Shown here one piece after another: positions 13,208 through 22,892 of a stretch of 33,698 nt of DNA. Below the pieces are notes generated by a model, which did no database searches, had not been told where the DNA came from, and was given only the letters and a program-made list of their open reading frames with translations. The position numbers were made by a program, and so were the translations under genes. How positions within the stretch are numbered: the stretch's first letter is position 1; each line of letters opens with the position of its first letter. The DNA is from Quisquiliibacterium sp036525975. Its GTDB lineage: Bacteria; Pseudomonadota; Gammaproteobacteria; Burkholderiales; Burkholderiaceae_E. The DNA lies in NCBI GenBank assembly GCA_036525975.1, contig DATCZK010000105.1, forward strand, positions 1 through 33,698. Reading direction: 5' to 3'.

Positions 13208-14493
13208 ACCTGCGCCTGGCGCACGGCGCCGGCGTGGTCGCGGTGCGGGTGTGGCCGGCGCGCGAATACACGCGCGTGACGCTGGAACTGGACGAGGCGC
13301 TCGAGCACTCGCACCTGCTGCTGGCCGATCCGCCGCGACTGGTCGTGGACCTCGACGGCGTCGACCTCGACCCGACGCTGCGCGAGCTGGTGGCGAAGGT
13401 GCGCGCCGACGACCCCTACATCGCCCAGGTGCGCGTGGGCCAGTTCAAGCCGCGCGTGGTGCGGATCGTGTTCGACCTCAAGGCGCCGGTGGCGCCGCAG
13501 CTGTTCACGCTCGCCCCGGTGGGCGCGTACCGGCACCGCGTCGTGCTCGACCTCTTCCCGCTCGAGCCGATCGACCCGCTGCGCGCGCTGCTCGCGCAGG
13601 TGCACCCCGGCGCGGCGGCGCCCGAAGACCCGCTCGGCGCGCTGATCCGCGAACGCGACGGCGCCGCGCAAGGCGGTGCGCCCGCGTGGCCCGGCGGCCC
13701 GTCGCAGCTGCCGGAACTGCGTCCGGCGCCGCCGCTGTCCTCACCGCGAGCGCCGTCGCGGCGCGGCCCGCAGCCCGCGGTCGCGCGCATGGTCACGGTT
13801 GCGATCGACGCCGGCCACGGCGGCGAGGACCCCGGCGCGATCGGGCGCAACGGCACGCGCGAGAAGGACGTGGCGCTCGCGATCGCGCAGCTGCTGCGCG
13901 CGCGCGTCGACAGCACGCCCAACATGCGCGCGTACATGACGCGCGACGCCGACTTCTTCGTGCCGCTGGCGGTGCGCGTGGCCAAGGCGCGCCGGGTGCA
14001 GGCCGACCTGTTCGTCTCGATCCACGCCGACGCCTTCGTCAACACCGACGCGCGCGGCGCGTCGGTGTACGTGCTCTCCGAAGAGCGCGCGAGCAGCGGC
14101 GCCGCGCGCTGGCTCGCGAACCGCGAGAACCGCGCCGACCTGATCGGCGGGGTGAACCTGGGGGGCACCAACCGCGAGGCCGCGAAGCTGTTGCTCGAGC
14201 TCTCAACGACGACCCAGATCCGCGAGAGCAGCAGCCTGGGCGACATCGTGCTCGCGAGGCTGGGCGCGGTCGGGCAGCTGCACAAGTCCGCGGTGGAGAA
14301 GGCGGGTTTCGCGGTGCTGCGCGCGCCCGACATCCCGTCGATCCTGGTCGAGACCGCGTTCATCAGCAACCCGGCCGAGGAGCTGCGGCTGGCCGACGCG
14401 CGCTACCAGGCGCGCGTGGCCGAAGCGGTGTTCCAGGGGATCCAGCAGTACCTGGTCAGGCACCCGCCGCCGCCGCGCTCGCCGCAGGCCTAG
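13120..14493 (+). CDS. amiC: N-acetylmuramoyl-L-alanine amidase AmiC
   Basis: AmiC-type amidases cleave the peptide side chain from muramic acid to split septal peptidoglycan during daughter-cell separation. The protein, about 457 residues, has a Tat-like leader (RRDPPRPARRRVVAGGLAAA), an AMIN domain (about 45-140), a Pro/Ala-rich linker (about 160-220) and an Amidase_3 zinc domain with IDAGHGGEDPGAIG (His233), the REKD glutamate, SIHADAF and the catalytic VETAFISNPAEE. The GTG at 13120, preceded by GGGGGCG, best fits the signal peptide; GTG 13108 is an alternative. The start is inside tsaE (88-nt overlap), so the pair is translationally coupled. The last 38 bp overlap the end of the histidine kinase gene on the minus strand. 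Confidence 0.92.
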   Translation: MPDRNRRRDPPRPARRRVVAGGLAAACALNLRLAHGAGVVAVRVWPAREYTRVTLELDEALEHSHLLLADPPRLVVDLDGVDLDPTLRELVAKVRADDPYIAQVRVGQFKPRVVRIVFDLKAPVAPQLFTLAPVGAYRHRVVLDLFPLEPIDPLRALLAQVHPGAAAPEDPLGALIRERDGAAQGGAPAWPGGPSQLPELRPAPPLSSPRAPSRRGPQPAVARMVTVAIDAGHGGEDPGAIGRNGTREKDVALAIAQLLRARVDSTPNMRAYMTRDADFFVPLAVRVAKARRVQADLFVSIHADAFVNTDARGASVYVLSEERASSGAARWLANRENRADLIGGVNLGGTNREAAKLLLELSTTTQIRESSSLGDIVLARLGAVGQLHKSAVEKAGFAVLRAPDIPSILVETAFISNPAEELRLADARYQARVAEAVFQGIQQYLVRHPPPPRSPQA

Positions 14494-15859
14494 CCTCGGG
14501 CGCGAGCGGGAAGCTCACGCGCACGATCGTGCCGCTCCCCTGCGCCGGATCGGAGATCCGCACGGTCGCGCCGTACAGCGCCGCGATCTCCCCGACGATC
14601 GACAGCCCCAGCCCCGACCCGCCGGCCTGCGACTGCGCCATCCGGTAGAAGCGCTCGAACACGCGCTCGCGCTCCTCGGGCGGAATGCCGGGCCCGGTGT
14701 CCTCGACCTCCACGAACACGTGGTCGTCGCCGCCGCCGCAGCGCACCGTGATGCGCCCGCCGCGCGGCGTGTAGCGGATCGCGTTGTCGATCAGGTTCGC
14801 GAGCAGCTCGCGCAGCTGCCACTCCACCGCGCGCAGCACTGCCGGCGAAGTCTCGGCGCCGAGGTCGAGGTTGCGCTCGATCGCGCGGTCGACCTGCGAG
14901 GCGACGCTCGTGCCCACCAGCTCGGCGAGCTGCACCTGCTGGCGGCTGGCGGTGTCGTGACTGCTGCGCGTGGAGCGCGCCAGGCTCAGCAGCTGGTTGG
15001 CCAGCCGCGTCACGCGGGCGGTGGCCTCGCGCACGCGCTCGAGCCGCGCCGGCCGGTCGGCCGGGGCGCCCGCCTCGCCGATCGCGAGGTCGACCTGGCC
15101 GCGCAGCCCGGCGAGCGGCGTGCGCAACTGGTGCGCGGCGTTCTCGATGAATCGCCGCTGCACCGCCTGCGTCTCGCCGATCAGCGCGAACAGGCGATTG
15201 AGCCCGTCGATCAGCGGGCGCACCTCCTGGGGGGCGCCCGACACGCCCAGAGGCCCGAGGTCGTCGGGCGAGCGCGCGCGCACCTGTGCGGCGAGCTGCT
15301 CGAGCGGCCTGAGCACGGCGCCCACCGCAACCCACACCACCAGCATCGCGAGCGCCACGAGCAGCAGGTCGGGGAGCACGCGGCTCAGCGCCAGGTCGCG
15401 CCTCGCGCGCTCGCGCTTGGTGGTGGTCTCGCCCACGATCACCACGCTCGTGCCGCTCGTGGTGGCCGCCGGGTAGGCGACGCCGCGAAGCGGCTTGCCG
15501 CGGAAGGTGGCGTCGAACAGCGTGGGGCCCAGCGGATACGCCGGGCCGAGCAGGTCGGAGTCGCCGCCCAGCGTGTTGCCCGAGGGGTCGACGACGCGAA
15601 AGTAGACCTGGTCGACGACGTCGGTGCGCAACAGCGAGATCGACTGGTCGCTCAGGTCGAGCTCGATCGCGTCGGTGCCGTGGCGCACCCGCGCGGCGAC
15701 CGCGACCGCGGCGTTGATCAGCGCCTGGTCGAACGCCGCCTCCACCGGCACCACCGCGCGCCGGTAGTCGAGCACCGACGAGGTGAGCATGATCAGCACG
15801 AGCAGCGGCAGCAGCCACCACAGCAGCCGCCCGCGAATGCTCGAGGCCGCCGCTGTCAC
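14456..15859 (-). CDS. Sensor histidine kinase (TctE/QseC type)
   Basis: A membrane sensor kinase of 467 residues. It has TM1 at about 12-30, a periplasmic domain of about 130 residues of the 2CSK_N type, TM2 at about 161-183, a HAMP-like stretch, and an H-box with phospho-acceptor His243 in ENAAHQLRTPLAGL. The ATPase domain has the N-box LLANLIDNAIRYTP, G1 DTGPGIP, F-box FERFYR and G2 GSGLGLSIV. ENAAHQLRTPLAGL is typical of the TctE group, many of which sense tricarboxylates, but the periplasmic signal is unknown. The start is the GTG at 15859, in GTGA overlap with the response-regulator stop, so the two are co-translated. The distal end overlaps amiC by 38 bp. Confidence 0.9.
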   Translation of the reverse strand: MTAAASSIRGRLLWWLLPLLVLIMLTSSVLDYRRAVVPVEAAFDQALINAAVAVAARVRHGTDAIELDLSDQSISLLRTDVVDQVYFRVVDPSGNTLGGDSDLLGPAYPLGPTLFDATFRGKPLRGVAYPAATTSGTSVVIVGETTTKRERARRDLALSRVLPDLLLVALAMLVVWVAVGAVLRPLEQLAAQVRARSPDDLGPLGVSGAPQEVRPLIDGLNRLFALIGETQAVQRRFIENAAHQLRTPLAGLRGQVDLAIGEAGAPADRPARLERVREATARVTRLANQLLSLARSTRSSHDTASRQQVQLAELVGTSVASQVDRAIERNLDLGAETSPAVLRAVEWQLRELLANLIDNAIRYTPRGGRITVRCGGGDDHVFVEVEDTGPGIPPEERERVFERFYRMAQSQAGGSGLGLSIVGEIAALYGATVRISDPAQGSGTIVRVSFPLAPEARPAASAAAAGA

Positions 15860-16563
15860 GGCGCGCGCGGCCGGTCGGGCCCGGCCGCCCCCTGTTCCTC
15901 GAGCCGGTATCCGACGCCGCGCACGGTGCGAATCGTCGCCCCGGTGCCCTCGAGCTTGCCGCGCAACCGCGACACGTAGACCTCGATCGCGTTCGCGCCG
16001 AGGTTGTCGTCCCAGCCGCTGATCGCCTGCAGCAGCTTGTCCTTGGACACGACCGCGCCCAGGTGCAGCGACAGGTACTCGAGGATCGACCACTCGCGCG
16101 GCGTGAGGTCGATCGGCGTGGCACCGTGGCGCAGCTCGCGGCGCGCCGCGTCGAGCACGAGGTCGCCGAATCGCCTGGCCTCGGCCACCGGGGCGCCGGT
16201 GCGCCGGATCAGCGCGCGCGAGCGCGCCACCAGCTCGCGCAGCTCGAAGGGCTTGACCATGTAGTCGTCGGCGCCCAGGTTCAGGCCGTCGATGCGGTCG
16301 TCGAGCCCGTCGCGCGCGGTGAGGATCAGCACCGGCACGCGGTTGCGGGCGCTGCCGGCCGCGCGCAGGCGGCGCAGCCACTGCAGCCCGCCCTCGCCGG
16401 GCAGCCCGAGGTCGAGGATCACCAGGTCGAAGTGCTCGGCGCGCACCGCCGCCGCCGCGTGCTCGGCGCTCTCGACCCGGTCGACCGCGAAGCCCGCGTC
16501 GCGCAACCCGCCGGTGACCGCATCGGCCACCAGCGCGTCGTCTTCCACCACCAGTACCCGCAT
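15856..16563 (-). CDS. OmpR/PhoB-family response regulator
   Basis: A 235-residue response regulator paired with the adjacent kinase. The receiver domain (about 1-115) has the acidic pair at 8-9, phospho-acceptor Asp51 (LVILDLGLPG), Thr82 and Lys104 (MVKPFE). The C-terminal winged helix DNA-binding domain carries DLTPREWSILEYL and the recognition region NAIEVYVSRLRGKL, ending in TVRGVGYRLEE. The ATG at 16563 is preceded by GGCGGAG. It is the first gene of the two-gene unit on the minus strand, 79 nt downstream of dedA. The target genes are not evident; no repeated PhoB-like box was recognised nearby. Confidence 0.92.
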   Translation of the reverse strand: MRVLVVEDDALVADAVTGGLRDAGFAVDRVESAEHAAAAVRAEHFDLVILDLGLPGEGGLQWLRRLRAAGSARNRVPVLILTARDGLDDRIDGLNLGADDYMVKPFELRELVARSRALIRRTGAPVAEARRFGDLVLDAARRELRHGATPIDLTPREWSILEYLSLHLGAVVSKDKLLQAISGWDDNLGANAIEVYVSRLRGKLEGTGATIRTVRGVGYRLEEQGAAGPDRPRAP

Positions 16564-16642
16564 CGACGCTCCGCCACGAAAACGATCGCAGGCACGCGGC
16601 GCGCGCCGGTTCGCCACGGCGCGCGCGCGGCCCGGGGCAATC

Positions 16643-17329
16643 TTAGCGCGTGCGGCCCTCGCGCGCGCCCGCCCGTTCGAGCCGCCTGCGCCGGCGCGCG
16701 GCGCGCCAGTGCCGCAGCACCTCGAACACCGCGGGCAGGCCGGGGATCACGATGAACGCGAGCGTCACCCACTCGAAGTGCTCCTTGACCCAGGCGGTGT
16801 TGCCGATCAGGTAACCGAGCGAGGACAGCGAAACCACCCACAGCACCGCGCCGACCACGTTGTAGGTGGCGAACTTCGGATAGCTCATCTGCGCGATGCC
16901 GGCCACGAACGGGGCGAAGGTGCGAACGAAGGGCAGGAAGCGCGCGATCACGATCGTGATCGCGCCGTGGCGCTCGTAGAACGCGTGCGTGCGATCGAAC
17001 GCGGCGCGGTTGAACCAGCGCGACTGCTCCCACCCGAACACCTTCGGCCCGAAGTAGCGCCCCACCGCGTAGTTCACCGCGTCGCCCAGGATCGCGGCCG
17101 TGACGAGCAGCACGATCAGCAGCGGCAGGCTCATGCCGCCCACGCCGGCGATCGTGCCCGCCACGAACAGCAGCGAGTCGCCGGGCAGGAACGGCATCAC
17201 CACGAGGCCGGTCTCGACGAAGATGATCAGGAACAACAGGCCGTAGACCCACGGACCATAGGCCGAGACGATCTCGCCGAGATGCCGGTCCAGGTGCAGG
17301 AAGATGTCGATCAGTTGCGAGAGGTCCAT
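16643..17329 (-). CDS. DedA family membrane protein
   Basis: A 228-residue inner-membrane protein of the DedA/SNARE-associated (VTT) family, whose members act as lipid scramblases or flippases for undecaprenyl phosphate or other phospholipids. It shows the family core FVETGLVVMPFLPGDSLLFVAG, GDAVNYAVGRYFG and the ARFLPFVRTFAPFVAGIAQM segment with its conserved arginines, followed by C-terminal helices and a very Arg-rich cytoplasmic tail. The start is the ATG at 17329 (MDLSQLIDIFL). It is divergent from mutL, with back-to-back -10-like hexamers in the 81-bp gap. Which lipid it moves cannot be inferred. Confidence 0.92.
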   Translation of the reverse strand: MDLSQLIDIFLHLDRHLGEIVSAYGPWVYGLLFLIIFVETGLVVMPFLPGDSLLFVAGTIAGVGGMSLPLLIVLLVTAAILGDAVNYAVGRYFGPKVFGWEQSRWFNRAAFDRTHAFYERHGAITIVIARFLPFVRTFAPFVAGIAQMSYPKFATYNVVGAVLWVVSLSSLGYLIGNTAWVKEHFEWVTLAFIVIPGLPAVFEVLRHWRAARRRRRLERAGAREGRTR

Positions 17330-17359
17330 CGCCGTCCCGGCGCGAGCGAGCCGGGACGG

Positions 17360-17380
17360 ATCATAACCGGTCGATATAAT
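17360..17380. promoter_or_regulatory. Back-to-back -10 elements for dedA (-) and mutL (+)
   Basis: TATAAT at 17375-17380 on the plus strand is a perfect -10 and lies 31 bases before the mutL ATG; GGGACG (17353-17358) is a weak -35. On the minus strand TATGAT (17365-17360) matches 5 of 6 and would serve dedA. The region is AT-rich relative to its surroundings. Confidence 0.5.
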
Positions 17381-17410
17381 CGGGGCCCGACCGAAGTCAC
17401 ACCCGCGCCA

Positions 17411-19204
17411 ATGAACTCGCCGCCCCCGCCCCAGCGGCGCTCGATCCGCCCGCTCGACGACACGCTGATCAGCCAGATCGCGGCCGGCGAAGTGGTGGAA
17501 CGCCCGGCGTCGGTGGTCAAGGAACTGCTCGAGAACGCGATCGACTCGGGCGCGCGGCGCATCGAGTTGCGCATCGACGACGGCGGCGTGCGGCGCGTGG
17601 CGATCAGCGACGACGGCTGCGGCATCGAGCGCAACCAGCTCGCGCTCGCGCTCGCGCGCCACGCCACCAGCAAGATCGCCTCGCTCGACGAGCTCGAGCG
17701 CGTCCAGACGCTGGGGTTTCGCGGCGAGGCGCTGGCGGCGATCGCGTCGGTGGCGCGCGTGCGCATCACCTCGCGCACGCCGGGCGACGCGAACGCCACC
17801 ACGATCGACAGCGAGAGCGGCGAGCTCGCGCCCGCCGCGGGCGGCCCGGGCACCACGGTGGAGGTGCTCGACCTCTATGCGCACACCCCGGCGCGGCGCA
17901 AGTTCCTCAAGTCCACCGCGACCGAGGCGGCGCACTGCGCCGAGGCGCTGCGGCGCGTGTCGATCGCGCACCCCGAGATCGCGTTCACCGCCTACGCGCA
18001 GGGCCGGCGCACCGAGAACCGGGGCGCCGAGGCCTGGAGCGCGCGCGCGCTCGCCGCGCTGGGCGACGAGACCCTCGAGGCGCATCGGCTGGTGGAGGGC
18101 GGCAACGAGGCGCTGGGGCTTCGCGGCGTGCTGGGGCTGCCCACGATGAGCCGCAGCCGCGCCGACCGCCAGTTCCTGTTCGTGAACGGCCGCTTCGTGC
18201 GCGACCGGGTGCTCGGCCACGCCGTGCGCCAGGCTTACGCCGACTTCCTGCACGGCGACCGCCAACCCGTCTACGCGCTGTTCCTGCGGCTGGATCCGGC
18301 CCTGGTGGACGCGAACGTGCACCCGGCCAAGATCGAGGTGCGTTTCCGCGACCCGCAGGCGGTGCACCGCCTCGTGTTCAACGCCGTGCGCGACGCGTTG
18401 CGCGCCACCGCCGCCGAACACCCCGCGCTCGCGGGCGACGCGGGGCGCATGCCGGCGGGCGCGCCGGGGCTCTCGCCGTCGGCGAGCGCGTGGCGCGCGC
18501 CCGCGCAGGGCGCCTGGCGCTTCGAGGCGCGCGCGCCCGGCGTGGACGCGGCGCTCGCAATGGCGTTCCAGGCGCCGGCCGCCTCGCCCGCCGAAGCGGC
18601 GCCCGACGCGAGCGCGCCGATCCCGCCGCTGGGCTACGCGATCGCGCAGCTGCACGGCGTGTACATCGTTGCGCAGAACGCGCGCGGAATGGTCGTGGTC
18701 GACATGCACGCGGCCCACGAGCGCGTGGTGTACGAAAAGCTCAAGCGCGCGGCCGACGAGCGCGGCCTGGCGATGCAAGCGCTGCTGATTCCGGTCGCGT
18801 TCCGCGCCGACCCCCTCGACGTGCGCGTGGTCGAGGACGAACCCGAGGCATTCGCCGGGCTGGGCATCGAGCTGGGCGTGATGTCGCCGACCTCGATCGC
18901 CGTGCGCGCGGTGCCGGCCCTGCTCGCGGCGGGCGACCCGGCGGCGCTCGCGCGATCGGTGATCGCCGAGGTGCGCGAGGCCGGAGCCACGCGCGCGCTC
19001 GCGCAGCGTCGCGACGAACTGCTCGCGACCATGGCCTGCCACGGCGCGGTGCGCGCCAACCGCCGGCTGAGCGTGGACGAGATGAACGCGCTGCTGCGCG
19101 ACATGGAGAACACCGCCGGCGCCGACCAGTGCAACCATGGTCGCCCGACCTGGATCCAGCTCGGGCTCGCCGATCTCGATCGCTGGTTCCAGCGTGGCCG
19201 CTGA
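17411..19204 (+). CDS. mutL: DNA mismatch repair protein MutL with endonuclease motif
   Basis: MutL couples MutS mismatch recognition to strand incision. The 597-residue protein has an N-terminal GHKL ATPase (Glu38 and Asn42 in VVKELLENAIDSGA, DDGCGIE, then TLGFRGEAL), a linker (about 345-400), and a C-terminal dimerisation/nuclease domain. The metal motif DMHAAHERVVYE begins at Asp431 and matches the D-x-H-A-x2-E-x4-E endonuclease signature. The supporting ACHGAVRANR and CNHGRPT motifs are also present, so this MutL probably nicks DNA itself, as in MutH-less bacteria. QALLIP just after is a likely beta-clamp binding motif. The ATG is at 17411. Residues 77-82 (LALALA) are coded by a perfect (CTCGCG)3. 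It is the first gene of the mutL-to-gntK run. Confidence 0.96.
   Translation: MNSPPPPQRRSIRPLDDTLISQIAAGEVVERPASVVKELLENAIDSGARRIELRIDDGGVRRVAISDDGCGIERNQLALALARHATSKIASLDELERVQTLGFRGEALAAIASVARVRITSRTPGDANATTIDSESGELAPAAGGPGTTVEVLDLYAHTPARRKFLKSTATEAAHCAEALRRVSIAHPEIAFTAYAQGRRTENRGAEAWSARALAALGDETLEAHRLVEGGNEALGLRGVLGLPTMSRSRADRQFLFVNGRFVRDRVLGHAVRQAYADFLHGDRQPVYALFLRLDPALVDANVHPAKIEVRFRDPQAVHRLVFNAVRDALRATAAEHPALAGDAGRMPAGAPGLSPSASAWRAPAQGAWRFEARAPGVDAALAMAFQAPAASPAEAAPDASAPIPPLGYAIAQLHGVYIVAQNARGMVVVDMHAAHERVVYEKLKRAADERGLAMQALLIPVAFRADPLDVRVVEDEPEAFAGLGIELGVMSPTSIAVRAVPALLAAGDPAALARSVIAEVREAGATRALAQRRDELLATMACHGAVRANRRLSVDEMNALLRDMENTAGADQCNHGRPTWIQLGLADLDRWFQRGR
17639..17656 (+). repeat. 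(CTCGCG)3 hexamer repeat in the mutL ATPase domain
   Basis: Three perfect copies encode Leu-Ala three times at residues 77-82, beside the ATP-lid region and just before RHATSKI. E. coli and Salmonella mutL have an analogous LALALA hexamer repeat. Confidence 0.85.
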
Positions 19205-20435
19205 CGCGCCCGCGGCGGCGGGCCCGTCCGCGAACACCGCGATCGCCGCCGTGATGCTGTTCCTGCTCACGGCGCTGCTCGGCCTGCAACCGCTGTCCAC
19301 CGACCTCTACCTGCCTTCGCTGCCGGCGATCGGCGCCCACTTCGACGCGCTGCCGGTGGCCGTGCAATCGACGCTGTCGGTGTTCATGCTCGGTTTCGCC
19401 GTCTCGCAACTCGTGGTGGGCCCGATGTCGGACCGCTTCGGCCGGCGACCGGTCGTGCTGGCGGGGCTCACGACCTTCGTGCTCGCTTCGCTCGCCGGCG
19501 CGCTCGCGCCGGACCTCGGCTGGCTGGTGGGCGCGAGGCTGCTGCAGTCGATCGGCGTGTGCTGCACCGTGTTGTGCGCGCGCGCGGTCGTTCGCGACCT
19601 CTACGAGCCCGAGGCCGGCACGCGCGTGATGGCGCGCGCGATGGGATGGATGGGGCTGGTCACGCTCACCGGCCCGATGGTGGGCGGCGCGCTGCAGGCG
19701 CTGCTGGGCTGGCGCGCCACCTTCGCGATGCTCGCGCTCGTGGGCGGCGCCGTGCTCGTGACGGCAACGCGCGTGCTGGGCGAGACCAACGCGCACCGCA
19801 ACCCGAAGGCCACGCGGCCGCGCGAGCTGGGCGCGAACTACGCCGCGATCGCGCGCAGCGCCACCTTTCGCGCGTTCGCGCTGGCCGCGACCGCGAGCTA
19901 CATGTCGCTGTTCTCGTTCATCTCCGGTTCGTCGTTCCTGCTGATCGACGTGCTCGGCCTGCAGCCCGCGCTCTACGGCGTGGTGTTCGGCAGCGTGACG
20001 CTGGGCTTCATGACCGGAACGCTGCTCACGCGCAGGTTCGAGCCCGTGCTCGGGATCGCGGGCACGGCCGCCGCCGGGGGCGCGGTGTCGGCCCTGGCCG
20101 GGTGGACGATGGCGGCGCTGGCGATCGCGGGCGTGGCGAGCGTGCCCGCCGTCGTCGTGCCGATGTTCTTCGTGCTGGTGGGTCACGGACTGGTGCAGCC
20201 GAGCGGGATGATCGGCGCGATCTCCGGGTTCCCGCGCAACGCCGGCGCCGCCGCGGCGCTGCTCGGCTTCGCGATGTTCATCGCGGCGGCGGTCACGGGC
20301 TGGTGGGTGGGCGCGAGCCACGACGGCACCACGCTGCCGCTCGCGATCACGATCGCCGCGATCACCACGCTCACGGCGACGGCCGGCGCGCGCCTGGTGC
20401 GCATGGAACAGCGCAGGAAGGGTCTCGCGGGATGA
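19194..20435 (+). CDS. Bcr/CflA-type MFS multidrug efflux transporter
   Basis: A 413-residue major facilitator with about 12 membrane helices. Drug:H+ antiporter (Bcr/CflA) markers are visible: LQPLSTDLYLPSLPAIGAHF in helix 1, the motif A loop GPMSDRFGRRPVVLAG, RLLQSIGVCC in helix 4, and GWRATFAMLALVGG. Family members export sulfonamides, bicyclomycin, chloramphenicol or cysteine-type metabolites; the substrate here is unknown. The GTG at 19194 is preferred because it overlaps the mutL stop by only 11 nt. The ATG at 19137 would need 68 nt of overlap and adds a Ser/Gly-rich stretch with no similarity. The stop overlaps the miaA ATG (ATGA). Confidence 0.9.
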   Translation: MAADAPAAAGPSANTAIAAVMLFLLTALLGLQPLSTDLYLPSLPAIGAHFDALPVAVQSTLSVFMLGFAVSQLVVGPMSDRFGRRPVVLAGLTTFVLASLAGALAPDLGWLVGARLLQSIGVCCTVLCARAVVRDLYEPEAGTRVMARAMGWMGLVTLTGPMVGGALQALLGWRATFAMLALVGGAVLVTATRVLGETNAHRNPKATRPRELGANYAAIARSATFRAFALAATASYMSLFSFISGSSFLLIDVLGLQPALYGVVFGSVTLGFMTGTLLTRRFEPVLGIAGTAAAGGAVSALAGWTMAALAIAGVASVPAVVVPMFFVLVGHGLVQPSGMIGAISGFPRNAGAAAALLGFAMFIAAAVTGWWVGASHDGTTLPLAITIAAITTLTATAGARLVRMEQRRKGLAG

Positions 20436-21378
20436 TCGATCGGCCAGCGCGCGCCCGGGAGCCGGCGCTGGTCCTGCTGCTCGGCCCGACCGCGGCCGGC
20501 AAGACGGCGGCCGCGCTCGAGCTCGCCAGTCGCGTGCCCGCGGAAATCGTGAGCGTGGATTCGGCGCTCGTCTACCGCGGAATGGACATCGGCACCGCCA
20601 AGCCCACGCCCGACGAGCGCGCGCAGGTGCCGCACCACCTGATCGACATCCTCGACCCGGCGCAGTCGTATTCGGCGGCGCGCTTCGCGGCCGACGCCCG
20701 CGCGCTCGTCGCGGCGATCCGCGCGCGCGGGCGCACGCCGCTGCTCGTGGGCGGCACGATGCTTTACGCGCGCGCCCTCACCGAGGGCCTGCACGACCTC
20801 CCCGATGCCGATCCGGCGACGCGGGCACGCCTTGACGCCGAGGCCGCAGCGCTCGGCTGGCCCGCGCTGCACGCGCGGCTCGCCCGCCTCGACCCGGCGA
20901 GCGCGCAGCGCATCGAGGCGAGCGACGCGCAGCGCATCCAGCGCGCCCTCGAGATCGTCGAGCTCACCGGCAAGCCGATGTCGGCGCTCCTGGGCGCGCG
21001 CCGCGAGGCGGCCGACCTCGGGCGGGTGGTCCGGATCGCGCTCGAGCCCTCCGATCGCGCCGAGCTGCACCGGCGCATCGACCGGCGGCTGGCCGCGATG
21101 TTCGGCGGCGGGTTCGTCGACGAGGTGCGCGGGCTGCGCGCGCGGGGCGACCTGCACGCCGGGATGCCGTCGATGCGATGCGTGGGCTATCGCCAGGTCT
21201 GGGAGCACCTCGACGGCCGGTATGATGCCGCGACGACGATCGCGCGCGCGGCCGCCGCCACGCGCCAGCTGGCCAAGCGCCAGCTCACCTGGTTGCGCGC
21301 GATGCCCGGGCGGGCCGTCGTCGATTGCCTCGCGCACGACGCGGCGAGGCAGGTTGCGAAGATCGTCGAGGAGCAGCG

Positions 21379-21382
<4 letters not shown>
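20432..21382 (+). CDS. miaA: tRNA dimethylallyltransferase MiaA
   Basis: MiaA transfers a dimethylallyl group to N6 of A37 in tRNAs that read UNN codons. The 316-residue protein has P-loop GPTAAGKT near residues 18-25, the DSALVYRGMDIGTAKP segment with the conserved general-base Asp, the HHLIDILDP element, GGTMLYARAL, a swivel domain, and GYRQVWEHL near the C-terminus. The start is the ATG at 20432 in 4-nt overlap with the MFS stop; its own stop overlaps gnd by 4 nt. mutL and miaA are also neighbours in many proteobacteria (mutL-miaA-hfq), but here a transporter separates them and hfq does not follow. Confidence 0.96.
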
Positions 21383-22361
<979 letters not shown>

Positions 22362-22365
<4 letters not shown>

Positions 22366-22892
22366 CGCCCGCGCGCCCCGGGCCGGTGGTGGTGATGGGC
22401 GTGTCGGGCTGCGGCAAGACCACGGTGGGGCGCGCGCTCGCCGAGCGGCTCGCGCGCCGCTTCCTCGACGCCGACGACTTCCACCCGCCGGCCAACGTGC
22501 AGAAGATGCGCTCGGGCGTCGCGCTCGACGACGCCGACCGCGCGCCCTGGCTCGAGCGCCTGAACGCGCTGCTGCGCCACGGCGCCGCGAAGGGCGAGCC
22601 GGTGGTGCTCGCCTGCTCCGCGCTCAAGCGCCGCTATCGCGACGCGCTTCGCAGGAGCGTGGCCGGCGTCGTGTTCGTGCACCTCGAGGGGGACAGGTCG
22701 CTGATCGCCGGCCGGCTCGCGGCACGCGACCACGCCTACATGCCGCAGTCGCTGCTCGAGTCGCAGTTCGCCGCGCTCGAGGCGCCCGACGCGGACGAGG
22801 CGGCGGTCACGGTGCCGATCGACGCGCCGGTGGCGCGCACGGTGGCGCTGATCGAGAGCGCGCTGGCCGCGCGCGCTCAGTCGAAGGGGTAG
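22362..22892 (+). CDS. gntK: Gluconokinase (GntK type)
   Basis: Phosphorylates gluconate to 6-phosphogluconate, the substrate of the preceding gene. The 176-residue P-loop kinase has VMGVSGCGKTT (about 11-21), the substrate segment DADDFHPPANVQKMRSG, LACSALKRRYRDALR, and the lid/helix region ARDHAYMPQSLLESQF; all are characteristic of GntK. The ATG at 22362 overlaps the gnd stop by 4 nt, so the two steps gluconate to 6-phosphogluconate to ribulose 5-phosphate are co-expressed. No gluconate permease or GntR regulator is encoded in this window. The 3' end overlaps tamB on the other strand by 16 bp. Confidence 0.94.

Noticed and set aside
19137..19193. ATG at 19137 as the start of the MFS transporter
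   Set aside because: It would extend 68 nt into the conserved CNHGRPT end of mutL and adds residues unlike the family; GTG 19194 gives a short coupled overlap.
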